32,656 nt of DNA from Candidatus Dadabacteria bacterium (GCA_022826905.1 JAJDUA010000039.1:1-32656), one strand, 5' to 3'. Shown: positions 15,821 to 24,391, counted from the first letter of the stretch. The notes: generated by a model from the letters alone, not told the origin. Numbers and translations are program-made.

Positions 15821-17221
15821 TCAGTTAGCTCCCTGTATGACCTCGTCGCCCGCCTTGTGACGGCTTTTTCTCTCGAACACGACGGGGGACCGGGAGTCAA
15901 GGTGCTCTATTATCGAGAGGGCGTAGACAAGCTCCTCTATCTTGGTGTTTTCCTGCTCCATCATTAGCGAGACCTCCTCGCGCAGCATCTTCATCCTCTC
16001 GGCGATCTTCTTTCTGTCCATCGCCGAGAGCGTCCCCTTCCTCTCGGAGCTCCCGACGCCGCTCCAGAGGCTGCGTTCCGCCCGCTCAAGCCACGCCGCC
16101 ACGGAGAACACGGCTATCGGCCTCGCAAGCGCCGAGACGTAGGTTCCGCCTATCTCGGGATCCACGGCCCCGGCCGAGGAGAGAAGCTTCCACGCGGGAA
16201 AGGGCAGCGCGTCGAGGAACCTCACGGTGTCGTCCTGCGGGCGGCGGTTTCCGACTATGGCCGAGTGGGCCTCGAGCAGCTTCTCGGAGACAAGTTCCGA
16301 AAACGGCTTGAAGTTCGCCCCGACGGGAGCCGTGGCGGGCGCCGCGCAGTAGGGGTCCGCGCCGCAGTCGTACACTTTCCCCGCGCCGCCTCCGCCCGCC
16401 AGGTACTCGAGGCTTATGGTCGGGGGCTTGTACTCAGAACCCGCCTGCGTGATTATGAAGGTTCCCGTGACGCTCATCACCTGCTCTTTCTGCTCCTTCG
16501 AGAGGGTTCCCGGGGGAATGTCCCGAAGCGCTTCCCACACGGTGTTTCTCGTCGGCTTTACCAGTTCCTTGTCCTGCGCGACCGTGCCCGCGTTTATGTC
16601 CGCGACCGTGCTTGTTATTCCGCTTTGGGTGCGGCACTCGGAGAGCCCCTCCGCCGGATCGGTGAAAAGGGACTGCTTGACTCCCACGAACGCGCAACGC
16701 CCCGCCTGCTCTCCCCTGATTATTCCCCCTTGCCCGAATATTCCCTCGGCCAGGCTCTCTCCCGCCCTGCACGTGTCGACGCTTAGGGAGTTCGCGGCGC
16801 GCGAGGCGGCCTCGAGCTTTTCCATTATGTTCTCGCACGGGGAGCAAAGCGTCTTAAGCGCCATCATGAACGCGTAGCTAGCAAACGACGTCCCTATGGC
16901 CTTCATCTTCCGTATGAGGTCGTCCGCGCTTATGTAGGAGATCGCCCCCAGGAAAAGATCCACCCCTCCGCACCCCGAGCGCAGATGGGGCAGGCTCACG
17001 GAAAGCGGCTGTATGGTTTCGTTCGGGAGCCGGACCGACACCGAGCCTCCCGTGACGAACCCCCTTGACTGCCCCTCGTAGACCCCGGCCGCAGTGGCGG
17101 TCCCCGAGAGCCCGAGGCGGTTGAACATGCCGCGGACCTCGCTCCCGAGATCGGCCAGGCAGACCCGGGGCGAAAGAACCAGGGCGAAAACAAGTGCTGT
17201 CGCAAGGGATGTTTTTCTCAT
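15821..17221 (-). CDS. traH: F-type conjugation protein TraH (pilus assembly)
   Basis: The 466-aa protein has a signal peptide (about 1-23, ending RVCLA) and matches TraH in length and pattern: the cysteine-containing SGCGGVDLFLGAISYISADDL segment, the CSPCENIMEKLE segment, and a C-terminal helical region. TraH is a periplasmic protein that interacts with TraF, TraU and TraW in F-pilus extension and retraction. The start overlaps the traF stop (ATGA). Conserved cysteines imply dependence on a disulfide system. Confidence 0.92.
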   Translation of the reverse strand: MRKTSLATALVFALVLSPRVCLADLGSEVRGMFNRLGLSGTATAAGVYEGQSRGFVTGGSVSVRLPNETIQPLSVSLPHLRSGCGGVDLFLGAISYISADDLIRKMKAIGTSFASYAFMMALKTLCSPCENIMEKLEAASRAANSLSVDTCRAGESLAEGIFGQGGIIRGEQAGRCAFVGVKQSLFTDPAEGLSECRTQSGITSTVADINAGTVAQDKELVKPTRNTVWEALRDIPPGTLSKEQKEQVMSVTGTFIITQAGSEYKPPTISLEYLAGGGGAGKVYDCGADPYCAAPATAPVGANFKPFSELVSEKLLEAHSAIVGNRRPQDDTVRFLDALPFPAWKLLSSAGAVDPEIGGTYVSALARPIAVFSVAAWLERAERSLWSGVGSSERKGTLSAMDRKKIAERMKMLREEVSLMMEQENTKIEELVYALSIIEHLDSRSPVVFERKSRHKAGDEVIQGAN

Positions 17222-18018
17222 TTCCCCTCCCCTCCGAGCGTGAAAAGTTCTTTGTCTTTCTCCTGTCCCTCTCCGAGCACTTCCTCTCCCACCGCGTGGA
17301 GCCTCCGCCTTATTTCGCCCAGAGTAAGGTAGCCCGTGCCTATCCGGACGATCTTTCTCTGCGAGGGAACGAAAAGGAAAAGCGCCGGCACCCGCCGGAC
17401 GCCCAGGCGCGCGGCCTGCGCCGCGCCGTTTACGAAATGCGGGTAGAGAGGGTGAAGTCCCGTTCCGTCAAGGGATGCCGCCAGGACTCCGATCCCGTGT
17501 CTCCTCTCAAGGGTTTTTATGATCTCCGCCTGCCCGCGGCAAAACGGGCAGTCCGAGCGGAAAAAGAAAACGAGCTTTCCGACCCGGGATATTTTCTCGA
17601 TAACGCCCTCGCGGACGGTTTTCCGAAGGTTCCTCGATATCTCGGCGCCCGCCGCGCTTACGGGATTGTCGACCGTTGAGTCAAGCGCCGGGCTCTCCCA
17701 AAGGACCCGTTTCCAGACGCGCGCGAACTCCTCGCTTCGCTCAAGCACCCGCTTCTGGTGCTCCATGTACGTCCTCACGTTCTCCTTTGTCGGGGAGAGA
17801 AGGGCGGCCTCAAAAAGCCTCTCTCCCCTTTCCCTTATCTCCTTTACGGTTAAGCGCCTGCCTCCCCGGCTCTCGTGTCGCGTTTCCTCTTCTTGTCTCG
17901 GGAGAGGTTCATACCAGAACCAGCCCCGCTCCTTCTGGTCGAAGTAGGGCTCCGAAAGTGCCGTGTGCGCTGTCGAGAAAAGGAAAAACGCGGTGAAAAG
18001 GATCTTTCTTCGGGACAT
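17218..18018 (-). CDS. traF: F-type conjugation protein TraF (thioredoxin-fold)
   Basis: The protein of about 266 aa has a signal peptide (about 1-22), the family hallmark GWFWYE (32-37), a helical middle and a thioredoxin-like domain from about 145. It keeps a CPFC redox motif (157-160), unlike F-plasmid TraF, which has lost it, so it may act as an oxidoreductase as well as in pilus assembly and could cover the role of TrbB. The ATG at 18018 is chosen over a TTG at 18039 because the promoter motif at 18028-18056 ends just before it. No Shine-Dalgarno is visible. It heads the second tra segment. Confidence 0.9.
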   Translation of the reverse strand: MSRRKILFTAFFLFSTAHTALSEPYFDQKERGWFWYEPLPRQEEETRHESRGGRRLTVKEIRERGERLFEAALLSPTKENVRTYMEHQKRVLERSEEFARVWKRVLWESPALDSTVDNPVSAAGAEISRNLRKTVREGVIEKISRVGKLVFFFRSDCPFCRGQAEIIKTLERRHGIGVLAASLDGTGLHPLYPHFVNGAAQAARLGVRRVPALFLFVPSQRKIVRIGTGYLTLGEIRRRLHAVGEEVLGEGQEKDKELFTLGGEGK

Positions 18019-18027
18019 AACAGAGAT

Positions 18028-18056
18028 AATGTAATACAAAACCGTTAGAAAGGCAA
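18028..18056 (-). promoter_or_regulatory. Promoter in front of traF, matching that of traU
   Basis: On the minus strand TTGCCT (complement of 18051-18056), 17 bp, TACATT (complement of 18028-18033), then 9 nt to the ATG at 18018. The segment TTTTGTATTACATT is almost the same as that before traU. Transcripts would be essentially leaderless. Confidence 0.6.
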
Positions 18057-18301
18057 AGAAGGCCCGGTCAGCCTGCCGTCGCCGAGTTTCTTCCTGCTGA
18101 CAGAACGCATTTTGCGGAACTGGGGGAATTTACATTTATTCCGCAACTGCGGGTTTTCCGGGGGCAAAAAATATGGTCAGGAGCAGGTTAAGCGGCACAC
18201 TTTTCATATTGTCCGCTTCTATGATCGCCCGTTGTTTTAACCATGCGTGTGGGTTCAGTCTTGAGTGACGCTGAAAAAGCTATCGACGGGCGAGTTTAAG
18301 A
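18057..18301. other. Left border of the defence insertion
   Basis: There is no gene here. The region holds a perfect 8-bp inverted repeat, TTGCGGAA (18112-18119) and TTCCGCAA (18139-18146), a possible stem-loop without a T-tract. Somewhere here the GC-rich tra sequence gives way to the AT-richer island. Confidence 0.4.
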
Positions 18302-18748
18302 TTAGCTGGACTTCCCTTGTGTTTTTTCTGGCTCTTCGGTTTTCTTCGTAACTCTTTCTATCAGTTCCAGCAGGTCATCCGAAACGCCGGAGTGAACCGA
18401 GCCTCTGCCATGTCTCCGCAAAGCGCCGATTATGGCCGCATAGTAAACTTCTCCCCCTAGATCAATGCTGACTGAAATCACTTTTTCAGGGGACCGGTAC
18501 CATTCAAGAGTGATTGCTCCGTCAGGTTCGGCAGCTATTTGCGGCGGCTCAATGCCGGGGGGAAAGGATTGAAGGAAGGTTACGGAGCTTTGCAACACCT
18601 CTTTTGAGAGCGCCTTCGCTCTGTCGCCATCCCATCCGTCAGACGAGCATTCATCGAGGGTTTTTTCCAGTTCCCGGAAAACGTGTTTGTCCATGAGACT
18701 GTGCGTGTTGTTTTCGGTGTCTTGAGATTTTTCCGTAAGTTCGCGCAA
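18302..18748 (-). CDS. Hypothetical protein, EPDG-ITLEW type
   Basis: The 148-aa soluble protein is of unknown function. The pattern SSDGWDGDRAKALSKEVL followed by IAAEPDGAITLEWYRSPEK and short beta strands suggests a small alpha/beta domain found in many genomes as an uncharacterised gene. The TTG at 18748 has GGAAGGA about 11 nt upstream; an ATG at 18694 lacks a ribosome-binding site. It is divergent from the ATPase gene at 18914 with 165 bp between them, so the two may share a control region. The C-terminus is charged and probably disordered. Confidence 0.6.
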   Translation of the reverse strand: MRELTEKSQDTENNTHSLMDKHVFRELEKTLDECSSDGWDGDRAKALSKEVLQSSVTFLQSFPPGIEPPQIAAEPDGAITLEWYRSPEKVISVSIDLGGEVYYAAIIGALRRHGRGSVHSGVSDDLLELIERVTKKTEEPEKTQGKSS

Positions 18749-18913
18749 AAAGATATACTTCCTTCCAGAGTGTTTCTTACAAGCATGATAACGTATTCTC
18801 GTTTTTCTGCCCCTTTCTGTATTCTTCGTTGTATAATTATTATCGCCCTTTTAACTGAAGGCGATACTTGGTAATGGCATTTGGTTTGTGTAGATAGCTT
18901 TGGAGACAAGACC

Positions 18914-20098
18914 ATGGATGATTTATTAAAGGATCTTCGTTTTGAGATCAGGAATCTCGGCATTATCCGAGGTGGGGAATTCACTCAGAAACCACTGACC
19001 ATTTTCTGTGGTCCGAACAACAGCGGCAAAACATGGACCATGTACTCCCTCTACTATTTTCATATCTTGTTGTCTAAGTTCGCGGACCCTGAGAGGCGTA
19101 GAGAGAACCGAAATCCAAGGACGATTGTCAGTCTGGAAAAATTTAACGAGCATATGTCTGCCAACCTCCCCGATTTGTTTAACACATCTTCAGGAAAACT
19201 GGGCAATGCGACATTTCAGATTAAAGCCGACAATAACTGGCAACAGATTGTTGAAAAAGCTGTCGGCGCGCCGCATGTTTTTCTTATGCCCGCCGAACGC
19301 AGCGGGCTGCATCTTTTTTTTCGCGAACTTAGTACGCGACGGACTGCATTGCTGCATCACGCTTCCAAGGAAAAAATCAATATCACAGAGTTGCTGCGCG
19401 ACGTTATACATTCGCGTTATGCTCTTCCCATAGCCCATTATATCAACTGGCTGAATGATATGCCAGAGAGGCAAAAATTAAAGCCGGGGGGCCTTCACGA
19501 TTATGCAGAACTACTTAAAAGGAAACTGGTTGGAGGTGCCTACAGGGTTGATTCTCGCAGTGGTACCGTTGAGTTTAAGCCCTATCAGCCAAAACGTAAC
19601 GGGATAAAAACAAATTTTATGGGTTTGCATATGACTTCCAGCATGGTTAAAAGCCTTTTCGGACTCTGGTTTTATCTGGAAAACCAGGCAACCCGGGGCA
19701 GTGTTCTGATGATTGATGAACCGGAATTGAATATCCACCCTGTTAACCAGAGGGAAATAGCCAGGCTTCTTGCAAGACTCGTAAATGCCGGACTCAATAT
19801 CGTCATCAGTACGCACAGCGATTACATAGTGCGAGAATTCAATTCGTTGATCATGCTCAGTCGGGATAAAGACCAAAAGCTACAAAAAAGACATAAGTAC
19901 AATCAGGAAGAAATTCTCAGGCCCGAACAGGTAGGGGCTTATCTTTACAGTGACCAGGAAATTACTTCTTTTGAGATAACCCCGGAAGATGGAATTTACG
20001 CGACGACTTTTGATGAGGTGATCAGTGATATAAATACGACTAACGATGATATTTATTACAGTCTGCAGGAGCAAGGCGATATCCAGGGCGATGATTGA
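18914..20098 (+). CDS. ABC-type AAA ATPase of a two-gene candidate defence system
   Basis: This 394-aa protein of the AAA_15/AAA_21 (OLD-like, SMC-related) group has Walker A GPNNSGKT (33-40), a MPAERSGL segment (125-132), a signature-like SSMVKSL (242-248), Walker B VLMIDEPELNIHP (264-276) and the switch histidine in STHSDYI (299-305). Such ATPases act as sensors or regulators of a partner nuclease or RNase in Septu-, Gabija- and PARIS-like systems. The ATG at 18914 has GGAG 8 nt upstream. Its stop overlaps the start of the nuclease-like gene by 8 nt, so the two are co-translated. Confidence 0.85.
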   Translation: MDDLLKDLRFEIRNLGIIRGGEFTQKPLTIFCGPNNSGKTWTMYSLYYFHILLSKFADPERRRENRNPRTIVSLEKFNEHMSANLPDLFNTSSGKLGNATFQIKADNNWQQIVEKAVGAPHVFLMPAERSGLHLFFRELSTRRTALLHHASKEKINITELLRDVIHSRYALPIAHYINWLNDMPERQKLKPGGLHDYAELLKRKLVGGAYRVDSRSGTVEFKPYQPKRNGIKTNFMGLHMTSSMVKSLFGLWFYLENQATRGSVLMIDEPELNIHPVNQREIARLLARLVNAGLNIVISTHSDYIVREFNSLIMLSRDKDQKLQKRHKYNQEEILRPEQVGAYLYSDQEITSFEITPEDGIYATTFDEVISDINTTNDDIYYSLQEQGDIQGDD

Positions 20099-20612
20099 CG
20101 CAATAGAGAAAACTATCAATCAACACTACCACTTGCCAAGAGAAGGTCGCGACTGGTTTCTCTCCGACGACGTGAAGTTGCGCACTCCCGGCAGAAATTC
20201 TCTGGGTTTTTCGCTTGATGACGAGCGGAAGCCGCCATTTGTCTTTTTCGGAGGCAGCCCTCCTGCTCACATGGCAAAAATGTGCGACGCGATTGTTGCT
20301 CTTTCTTTTGAGCGGCGAATTTATCTGTTCATTATCGAGCAAAAAACGTCAAGCCCCGGTGATTACAAAAAGCAGACTGCAAACGGCAAATACTTCTGCG
20401 AGTGGCTGTTCTCCCTTTACAAAGAACATGGACACTGCTCTGCTGACCCGGTTTACATAGGACTGCTTGTTCGGAAGCCGCGTGCGGTTCCACGCAAGGG
20501 CGAGACTTCGCACAGCAACCCTGTGCGCAGAACGCATCATCGGTTTGAACATTTTTTCGAAGAGAAAAACACCCGGAACATTTACCTGCAGAAATTCATT
20601 CGGAGTTTGTGA
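20091..20612 (+). CDS. Putative PD-(D/E)xK nuclease, partner of the ATPase
   Basis: The 173-aa protein is of no family I can name. The segment CDAIVALSFERRIYLFIIEQK reads as a restriction-endonuclease-like core: D66, a beta hairpin, then E83-x-K85, with Q95 in the following helix (DYKKQ). The rest is short and basic, with a HHRFEHFF patch. I infer that it is the effector of the upstream ATPase because the genes overlap (ATGATTGA). The frame is open further upstream to 20046, but the ATG at 20091 gives the coupled start. Other possibilities are a DNA-binding or regulatory subunit. Confidence 0.6.
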   Translation: MIDAIEKTINQHYHLPREGRDWFLSDDVKLRTPGRNSLGFSLDDERKPPFVFFGGSPPAHMAKMCDAIVALSFERRIYLFIIEQKTSSPGDYKKQTANGKYFCEWLFSLYKEHGHCSADPVYIGLLVRKPRAVPRKGETSHSNPVRRTHHRFEHFFEEKNTRNIYLQKFIRSL

Positions 20613-20721
20613 GATTTATCCGCCGGGAGAGTTCTTCCTGAAATCAGCATATTTCATAGGGCGGGGGGAAAGATCACGGGCGCTGTGAAAAAACCGGCCT
20701 TGCCATTCTTGGAGGTTCTGA

Positions 20722-21221
20722 GTGATACGTGTCGACGTCAATCCTGAACTGCTGCGCTGGGCGCGTTTGCGTGCGCACATGGATGCTGACGCGCTGTTTC
20801 AAAAGTTTCCTAAGTACTGTGAGTGGGAGAGCGGGAAAGCTCAGCCGACATTCGGCGATTTCAGACAGTCATCCGGCTTCCGTCTCCCCACATGAGATTG
20901 AGGCTTGGTGCAACAAGGTTGCAGCTGAACTTCTTGTTCCACTTGCCGTACTGCGCAGGGAATACCGGAGAAACGAAGACCTCTCCCACGCCGTCGCTCG
21001 TTTGGGGCGCCGATTCAAGGTAAGCGGCCTTGTTATCCTCAGACGCATCCATGATGCCGGAGAGCTTTCGGCGAAGCAGTTCCGGGAAGCTTATGACGAC
21101 GAGCTTCTGAGCTTTGGGAACATCAAGAAAAGCAAAGGAGGAGATTTCGTTCCGACTGCTTGGATTCCGAAAAATAAAAACCTTTAACGAGATGGCGAAA
21201 AAGCTTGGAGTTTCTTTCTGA
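20722..21221 (+). pseudogene. Decayed ImmA/IrrE-type metallopeptidase with Xre HTH
   Basis: A GTG at 20722 with GGAGG upstream starts the typical N-terminus (VDVNPELLRWARLRA, then FPKYCEWESGKAQPTF) but stops at 20895. From about 20880 another frame encodes the C-terminal part (EIEAWCNKVAAELLVPLAVL to KGGDFVPTAWIP, stop 21187). A third piece, KTFNEMAKKLGVSF, ends at 21221. About 100 codons between the first two pieces, including the HExxH zinc site, are missing, as is a stretch before the last piece. In the intact family this protein is the antitoxin of a DUF4411 toxin, whose remains follow. Confidence 0.85.
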
Positions 21222-21226
21222 CCTCA

Positions 21227-21367
21227 CACCACCTCGACGCCGACCTGTTCATCCGGGCGAAAAACCTGCACTGCGGGTTTGGCCTCTGCCCGGCTTTCCG
21301 GGACTGGCTGATTGCAGCGGATGCCGCCGAAGAGAACGTGCTTCTCTTCCTATCTGAGATAAGATAG
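21227..21367 (+). pseudogene. Remnant of a DUF4411 (PIN-like) toxin
   Basis: The frame HHLDADLFIRAKNLHCGFGLCPAFRDWL..., ending at TAG 21365-21367, matches the start of DUF4411 proteins (LDANVFIQAKNLHYGFDFCPAFWDWL type), including the first acidic PIN-like residue. The start codon is lost and everything after about 45 residues is gone. It lies just behind the broken ImmA/IrrE-type gene, the standard order for this toxin-antitoxin pair, so the whole module is dead. Confidence 0.8.
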
Positions 21368-21467
21368 GCAGTTTAAAGAGATTTTTTCTCTTTCAAGCTG
21401 GTTTTTATGATTATTTTGTGTATATTAATGGTGTTTAATGAGTTGATATCATATAAGGAGACATCAA
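21368..21467 (+). promoter_or_regulatory. Upstream region of the rloA-type gene
   Basis: The region contains an AAAGAGA/TCTCTTT stem with a T loop (about 21375-21394), an AT-rich stretch with a TATATT (-10-like, about 21420-21425), and AAGGAGA 6-8 nt before the ATG. No convincing -35 can be given. Confidence 0.35.
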
Positions 21468-22790
21468 ATGATTATAAGCTTTTCAATAGAGAACTGGATG
21501 TCTTTCCGTGATTCCGTTTCTTTCTCAATGGTTGCCAGCCGGGAAAGACAACACGGAAGCCGGATTCCCAAGCTCGAAAAATACCAGATGAGGGTTTTGC
21601 CCGTGGCGGCGATCTATGGCGCTAACGCGTCGGGCAAAACGAATTTTTTCAGGGCTCTCATTTTTGTCCGAAATCTGGTTCTTCAGGGAACGGATCCTGA
21701 CAAGTTGATTCCCGTGGAACCGCATCGACTTGCCAATGGATACATGGAAAAGCCCTCCCGCTTCAGGATGGAACTGCTGATTGATGAAACGATCTATGAA
21801 TTCAGCTTCGCCGCGACCAGAAGGGCCATCGTCGAGGAGAAGCTTGTTCAGATTACCAGCGCAAGCGAGAAGACTCTCTATAACCGTCAGGGGAACGAAC
21901 CGAATCTTCACAGTTCGCTTAGCAGAAAAAAGTTTCTCCTTTTTGCTTTTCAGGGCACGAGGGACAACCAGTTGTTTCTCACGAACTCCGTATCTCAGAA
22001 GGTTGAAGACTTCAAGCCGGTTTATGACTGGTTCAAAGACTTCCTACAACTGGTTACTCCGTATTCGGTATACCAAAGATTTGAATATCTCCTTGATGAA
22101 AAGCATCCGATGAGTGACGCAACCAATAAAATGCTCTCTGATCTCGACACGGGCATTTCTCACCTAGGTTTTGAAGAAGTGCCCTTTGAAAGCATTCCTT
22201 TCTCAGAAAATTTAAAAAACGATCTGTACGAAAAAGTTGAAGAAGGCAAACATCTTGGATGGTTTTTGGGTAACGAACGTTTTGTTTTTACACGGACGGG
22301 CGGAGAAATTGTGGCAAAAAAGCTTGTCGCTTTTCATGCCAGACCTGACGGAACGGATGCGAAATTTGATCTTTATCAGGAATCAGAAGGCTCTCAAAGG
22401 GCAATTGACCTGCTGCCTTCCTTTCTGGGTGCACCTCCTCTCGGTCTGAATAGGGTATATGTCATTGACGAACTAGACCGTAGCCTGCACCCACTGCTTA
22501 CAAGGAAACTGATTGAAACTTACTTGGCCAGTTGCAATGCGCAGAGCCGTGCGCAGATGCTGTTCACCACACACGATGTTTCCCTCATGGATCAGCAGCT
22601 GTTTCGCCGTGATGAAATGTGGGCCACCGAGAAAAACTCCGAGGGAAATTGCGACCTTTTTTCCTTCAGCGACTACAAGGATATTCGCTATGACAAGGAT
22701 ATTCGCAAAAGCTACCTTCAGGGCCGTTTAGGCGGCGTTCCTCGGTTCTTTTTAAGCGGTGCCGAGATTAGTCGTGAGGATAGCGAATAA
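21468..22790 (+). CDS. RloA/AbiLi-like AAA ATPase
   Basis: This 440-aa ABC-type ATPase has the AAA_15 N-terminus (SFSIENWMSFRDSVSFSM), Walker A YGANASGKTN (50-59), an ABC-like signature ESEGSQRAIDLLP, Walker B VYVIDELDRSLHP, the switch TTHDVSLMD, and the closing motif DKDIRKSYLQGRLGGVP typical of RloA-type proteins. These act with RloB/AbiLii partners in abortive-infection-like defence. A strong AAGGAGA precedes the ATG. The stop and the start of the next gene share one base (TAATG), so translation is coupled. All motifs are intact. Confidence 0.9.
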   Translation: MIISFSIENWMSFRDSVSFSMVASRERQHGSRIPKLEKYQMRVLPVAAIYGANASGKTNFFRALIFVRNLVLQGTDPDKLIPVEPHRLANGYMEKPSRFRMELLIDETIYEFSFAATRRAIVEEKLVQITSASEKTLYNRQGNEPNLHSSLSRKKFLLFAFQGTRDNQLFLTNSVSQKVEDFKPVYDWFKDFLQLVTPYSVYQRFEYLLDEKHPMSDATNKMLSDLDTGISHLGFEEVPFESIPFSENLKNDLYEKVEEGKHLGWFLGNERFVFTRTGGEIVAKKLVAFHARPDGTDAKFDLYQESEGSQRAIDLLPSFLGAPPLGLNRVYVIDELDRSLHPLLTRKLIETYLASCNAQSRAQMLFTTHDVSLMDQQLFRRDEMWATEKNSEGNCDLFSFSDYKDIRYDKDIRKSYLQGRLGGVPRFFLSGAEISREDSE

Positions 22791-23410
22791 TGTCTCTCAG
22801 AAAACGGAGAAGATTTGTACGTCCGCAAGGCGAACGCCGTTACAGGAAAATGTTTGTGCTCGCTACGGAAGGCAGCAAAACGGAGTCGCAGTATTTTTCG
22901 ATTTTCAACGACAAGGACCTGACCGTTCATATCAAGTTTCTCAGAGGAAGGGACAGAAGTGCACCTGCGCAAGTGCTTAAAAGAATGAGGGACTATTTGA
23001 AGGAATTCAATCTTACAAGCTCGGACGAGGCCTGGCTTGTCGTGGATAAGGATCAATGGACAGATGAGCAGCTTCTGCAGCTTTACGAGTGGGCGAAAGA
23101 GGATGACAGTTACGGTTTTGCTTTGAGTAATCCCAAATTTGAACTCTGGCTGCTTCTGCACTTTGAAGATGGAAAAGGTGTCAGCAGTTCTCAGGTCTGC
23201 TCCGAGAGGCTGAAACGTTATATGCCTGATTATGACAAGGACATTAACAAAAGAAAGATATCCAGAACCATGATTGAAAAAGCTGTAAAGCGAGCAAAAG
23301 AACTGGATGCGCCAGCTTGCTCCGATTGGCCACGTAGTGCCGGGACGACTGTTTACAAATTGATTGAGAACATACTGAATGTGAATACGGCGGAGAAAAA
23401 GGGAAAATAA
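22790..23410 (+). CDS. RloB/AbiLii-like protein
   Basis: The 206-aa RloB-family protein has a Toprim-like layout: a basic N-terminus, VLATEGSKTESQYF (about 23-36) with the catalytic-type glutamate, VVDKDQW (about 84-90) with the DxD-like pair, and FALSNPKFELWLLLHF, the most conserved RloB block. It is the likely nuclease effector of the preceding ATPase; AbiL of lactococci has this two-gene composition. Its end is 36 bp from the convergent end of the methylase operon, so the two systems are packed back to back. Confidence 0.88.
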   Translation: MSLRKRRRFVRPQGERRYRKMFVLATEGSKTESQYFSIFNDKDLTVHIKFLRGRDRSAPAQVLKRMRDYLKEFNLTSSDEAWLVVDKDQWTDEQLLQLYEWAKEDDSYGFALSNPKFELWLLLHFEDGKGVSSSQVCSERLKRYMPDYDKDINKRKISRTMIEKAVKRAKELDAPACSDWPRSAGTTVYKLIENILNVNTAEKKGK

Positions 23411-23446
23411 ATCCGGACAAGGTGCAAATTCAGCTTCGAAGTGAGT

Positions 23447-24388
23447 TCATCTAGGCTTGCTGAAAGATGCATTTACCGTTTTTTTGGCCTCTAACATCCA
23501 GGTGCGGATATTGGACAGAATTTGTTCAGGCAAGCCGATGCAGTTTTCTACCAAGCGACATCGGTCAAAAACTATTCCGGCGTCAATATTGGTGTTTTTC
23601 CAATCGGACCTGTCCAGTGCTTCCGAAATGCAGAATATTCTCGTCGGGATGACAAGAAACGGCTCATGCATCCATTTGCTGACGAATTCTCCCGGTTGCA
23701 ACTGGGAAGTATCCTCCTTCCAATTCGTTCCTGTTTTGCATTGACCGAAGAAAACAATTTGGCCCGGCCTCCGGTCCGCAAACGGAATCCATGCTACGAC
23801 GTCAAGCATATCATCTTTCTTTTTGACGGTTTTTTTATCCAGGCTTCGAAACCCTGAACCTTCACCCAGCATACTGCAAAGTTTGTTGATTTTATTCTTG
23901 AAATTGCCTTCGTTAGATGTTCCGAAAACGAAGCATTGTGCCTTGTCCGGCCCGAGGTATGTCTTCAATGCGTGAGCGGACAGGCCTTCCAACAGATTCG
24001 TACCGTCAATTCCCACATATTTTCTGTTCTTTTTCATATTGAGGCGGGTGCTTAGCAGCAGATACAAGTAGACGATTGATTGCGTTTCTTCGGGTTCCTC
24101 TACCGGGCATCGCAGCACTGTTCCCTGTAGTTTGAAAGTAAACGGATAGCCGGAGGAGCATGCGCTTTCTCTGCGCTCGATTTCATTCATCACTTCATCA
24201 AGCAGCTCGGCGTTTTCATCGTCGCTATCCTCGCAACCTACATCGCTGTCGTTATCGTCAATGCGTCCCAGATACGCAGCTATTTCCCTGACAGAAGTGC
24301 TTGTATTGGCCCAGCACAGCAGTTCTGCGAAATCCGCCAGTTCAGTGATGTCCGCGTCTTGAGACGGCCAGTTGGGCAACTTGAACAG
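23447..24388 (-). CDS. Nuclease-like protein of the Dam-ParB operon (QxK core)
   Basis: The protein of about 310-313 aa has an acidic N-terminal half and a C-terminal segment that reads as a PD-(D/E)xK variant: DDMLDVVAWIPF (aspartate about residue 193), then IVFFGQCKTGTNW with QxK (213-215), as in Mrr-type enzymes. I infer a restriction-like or modification-dependent nuclease. The start is unusual: no ATG or GTG fits. CTG at 24388 has GGAGG at the ideal 8-nt distance, and TTG at 24379 is the fallback. It lies in the same frame as the ParB gene, separated only by a TAA and at most two codons. It is third in the operon. Confidence 0.65.
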   Translation of the reverse strand: MFKLPNWPSQDADITELADFAELLCWANTSTSVREIAAYLGRIDDNDSDVGCEDSDDENAELLDEVMNEIERRESACSSGYPFTFKLQGTVLRCPVEEPEETQSIVYLYLLLSTRLNMKKNRKYVGIDGTNLLEGLSAHALKTYLGPDKAQCFVFGTSNEGNFKNKINKLCSMLGEGSGFRSLDKKTVKKKDDMLDVVAWIPFADRRPGQIVFFGQCKTGTNWKEDTSQLQPGEFVSKWMHEPFLVIPTRIFCISEALDRSDWKNTNIDAGIVFDRCRLVENCIGLPEQILSNIRTWMLEAKKTVNASFSKPR

Positions 24389-24391
24389 GGT

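Noticed and set aside
13000-15828. Long open frames on the plus strand opposite traG.
   Set aside because: They follow from the high GC content and codon pattern of traG, contain no family motifs, and have no promoter.
18173-18268. Small open frame of about 31 codons (MVRSRLSGTLF...).
   Set aside because: It has no ribosome-binding site and no recognisable similarity; chance explains it.
22677-22709. Short direct repeat (AAGGATATTCGC twice) inside the RloA-type gene.
   Set aside because: It encodes the DIRYDKDIRKSY segment, which is normal for this ATPase family, so it is not a recent duplication.
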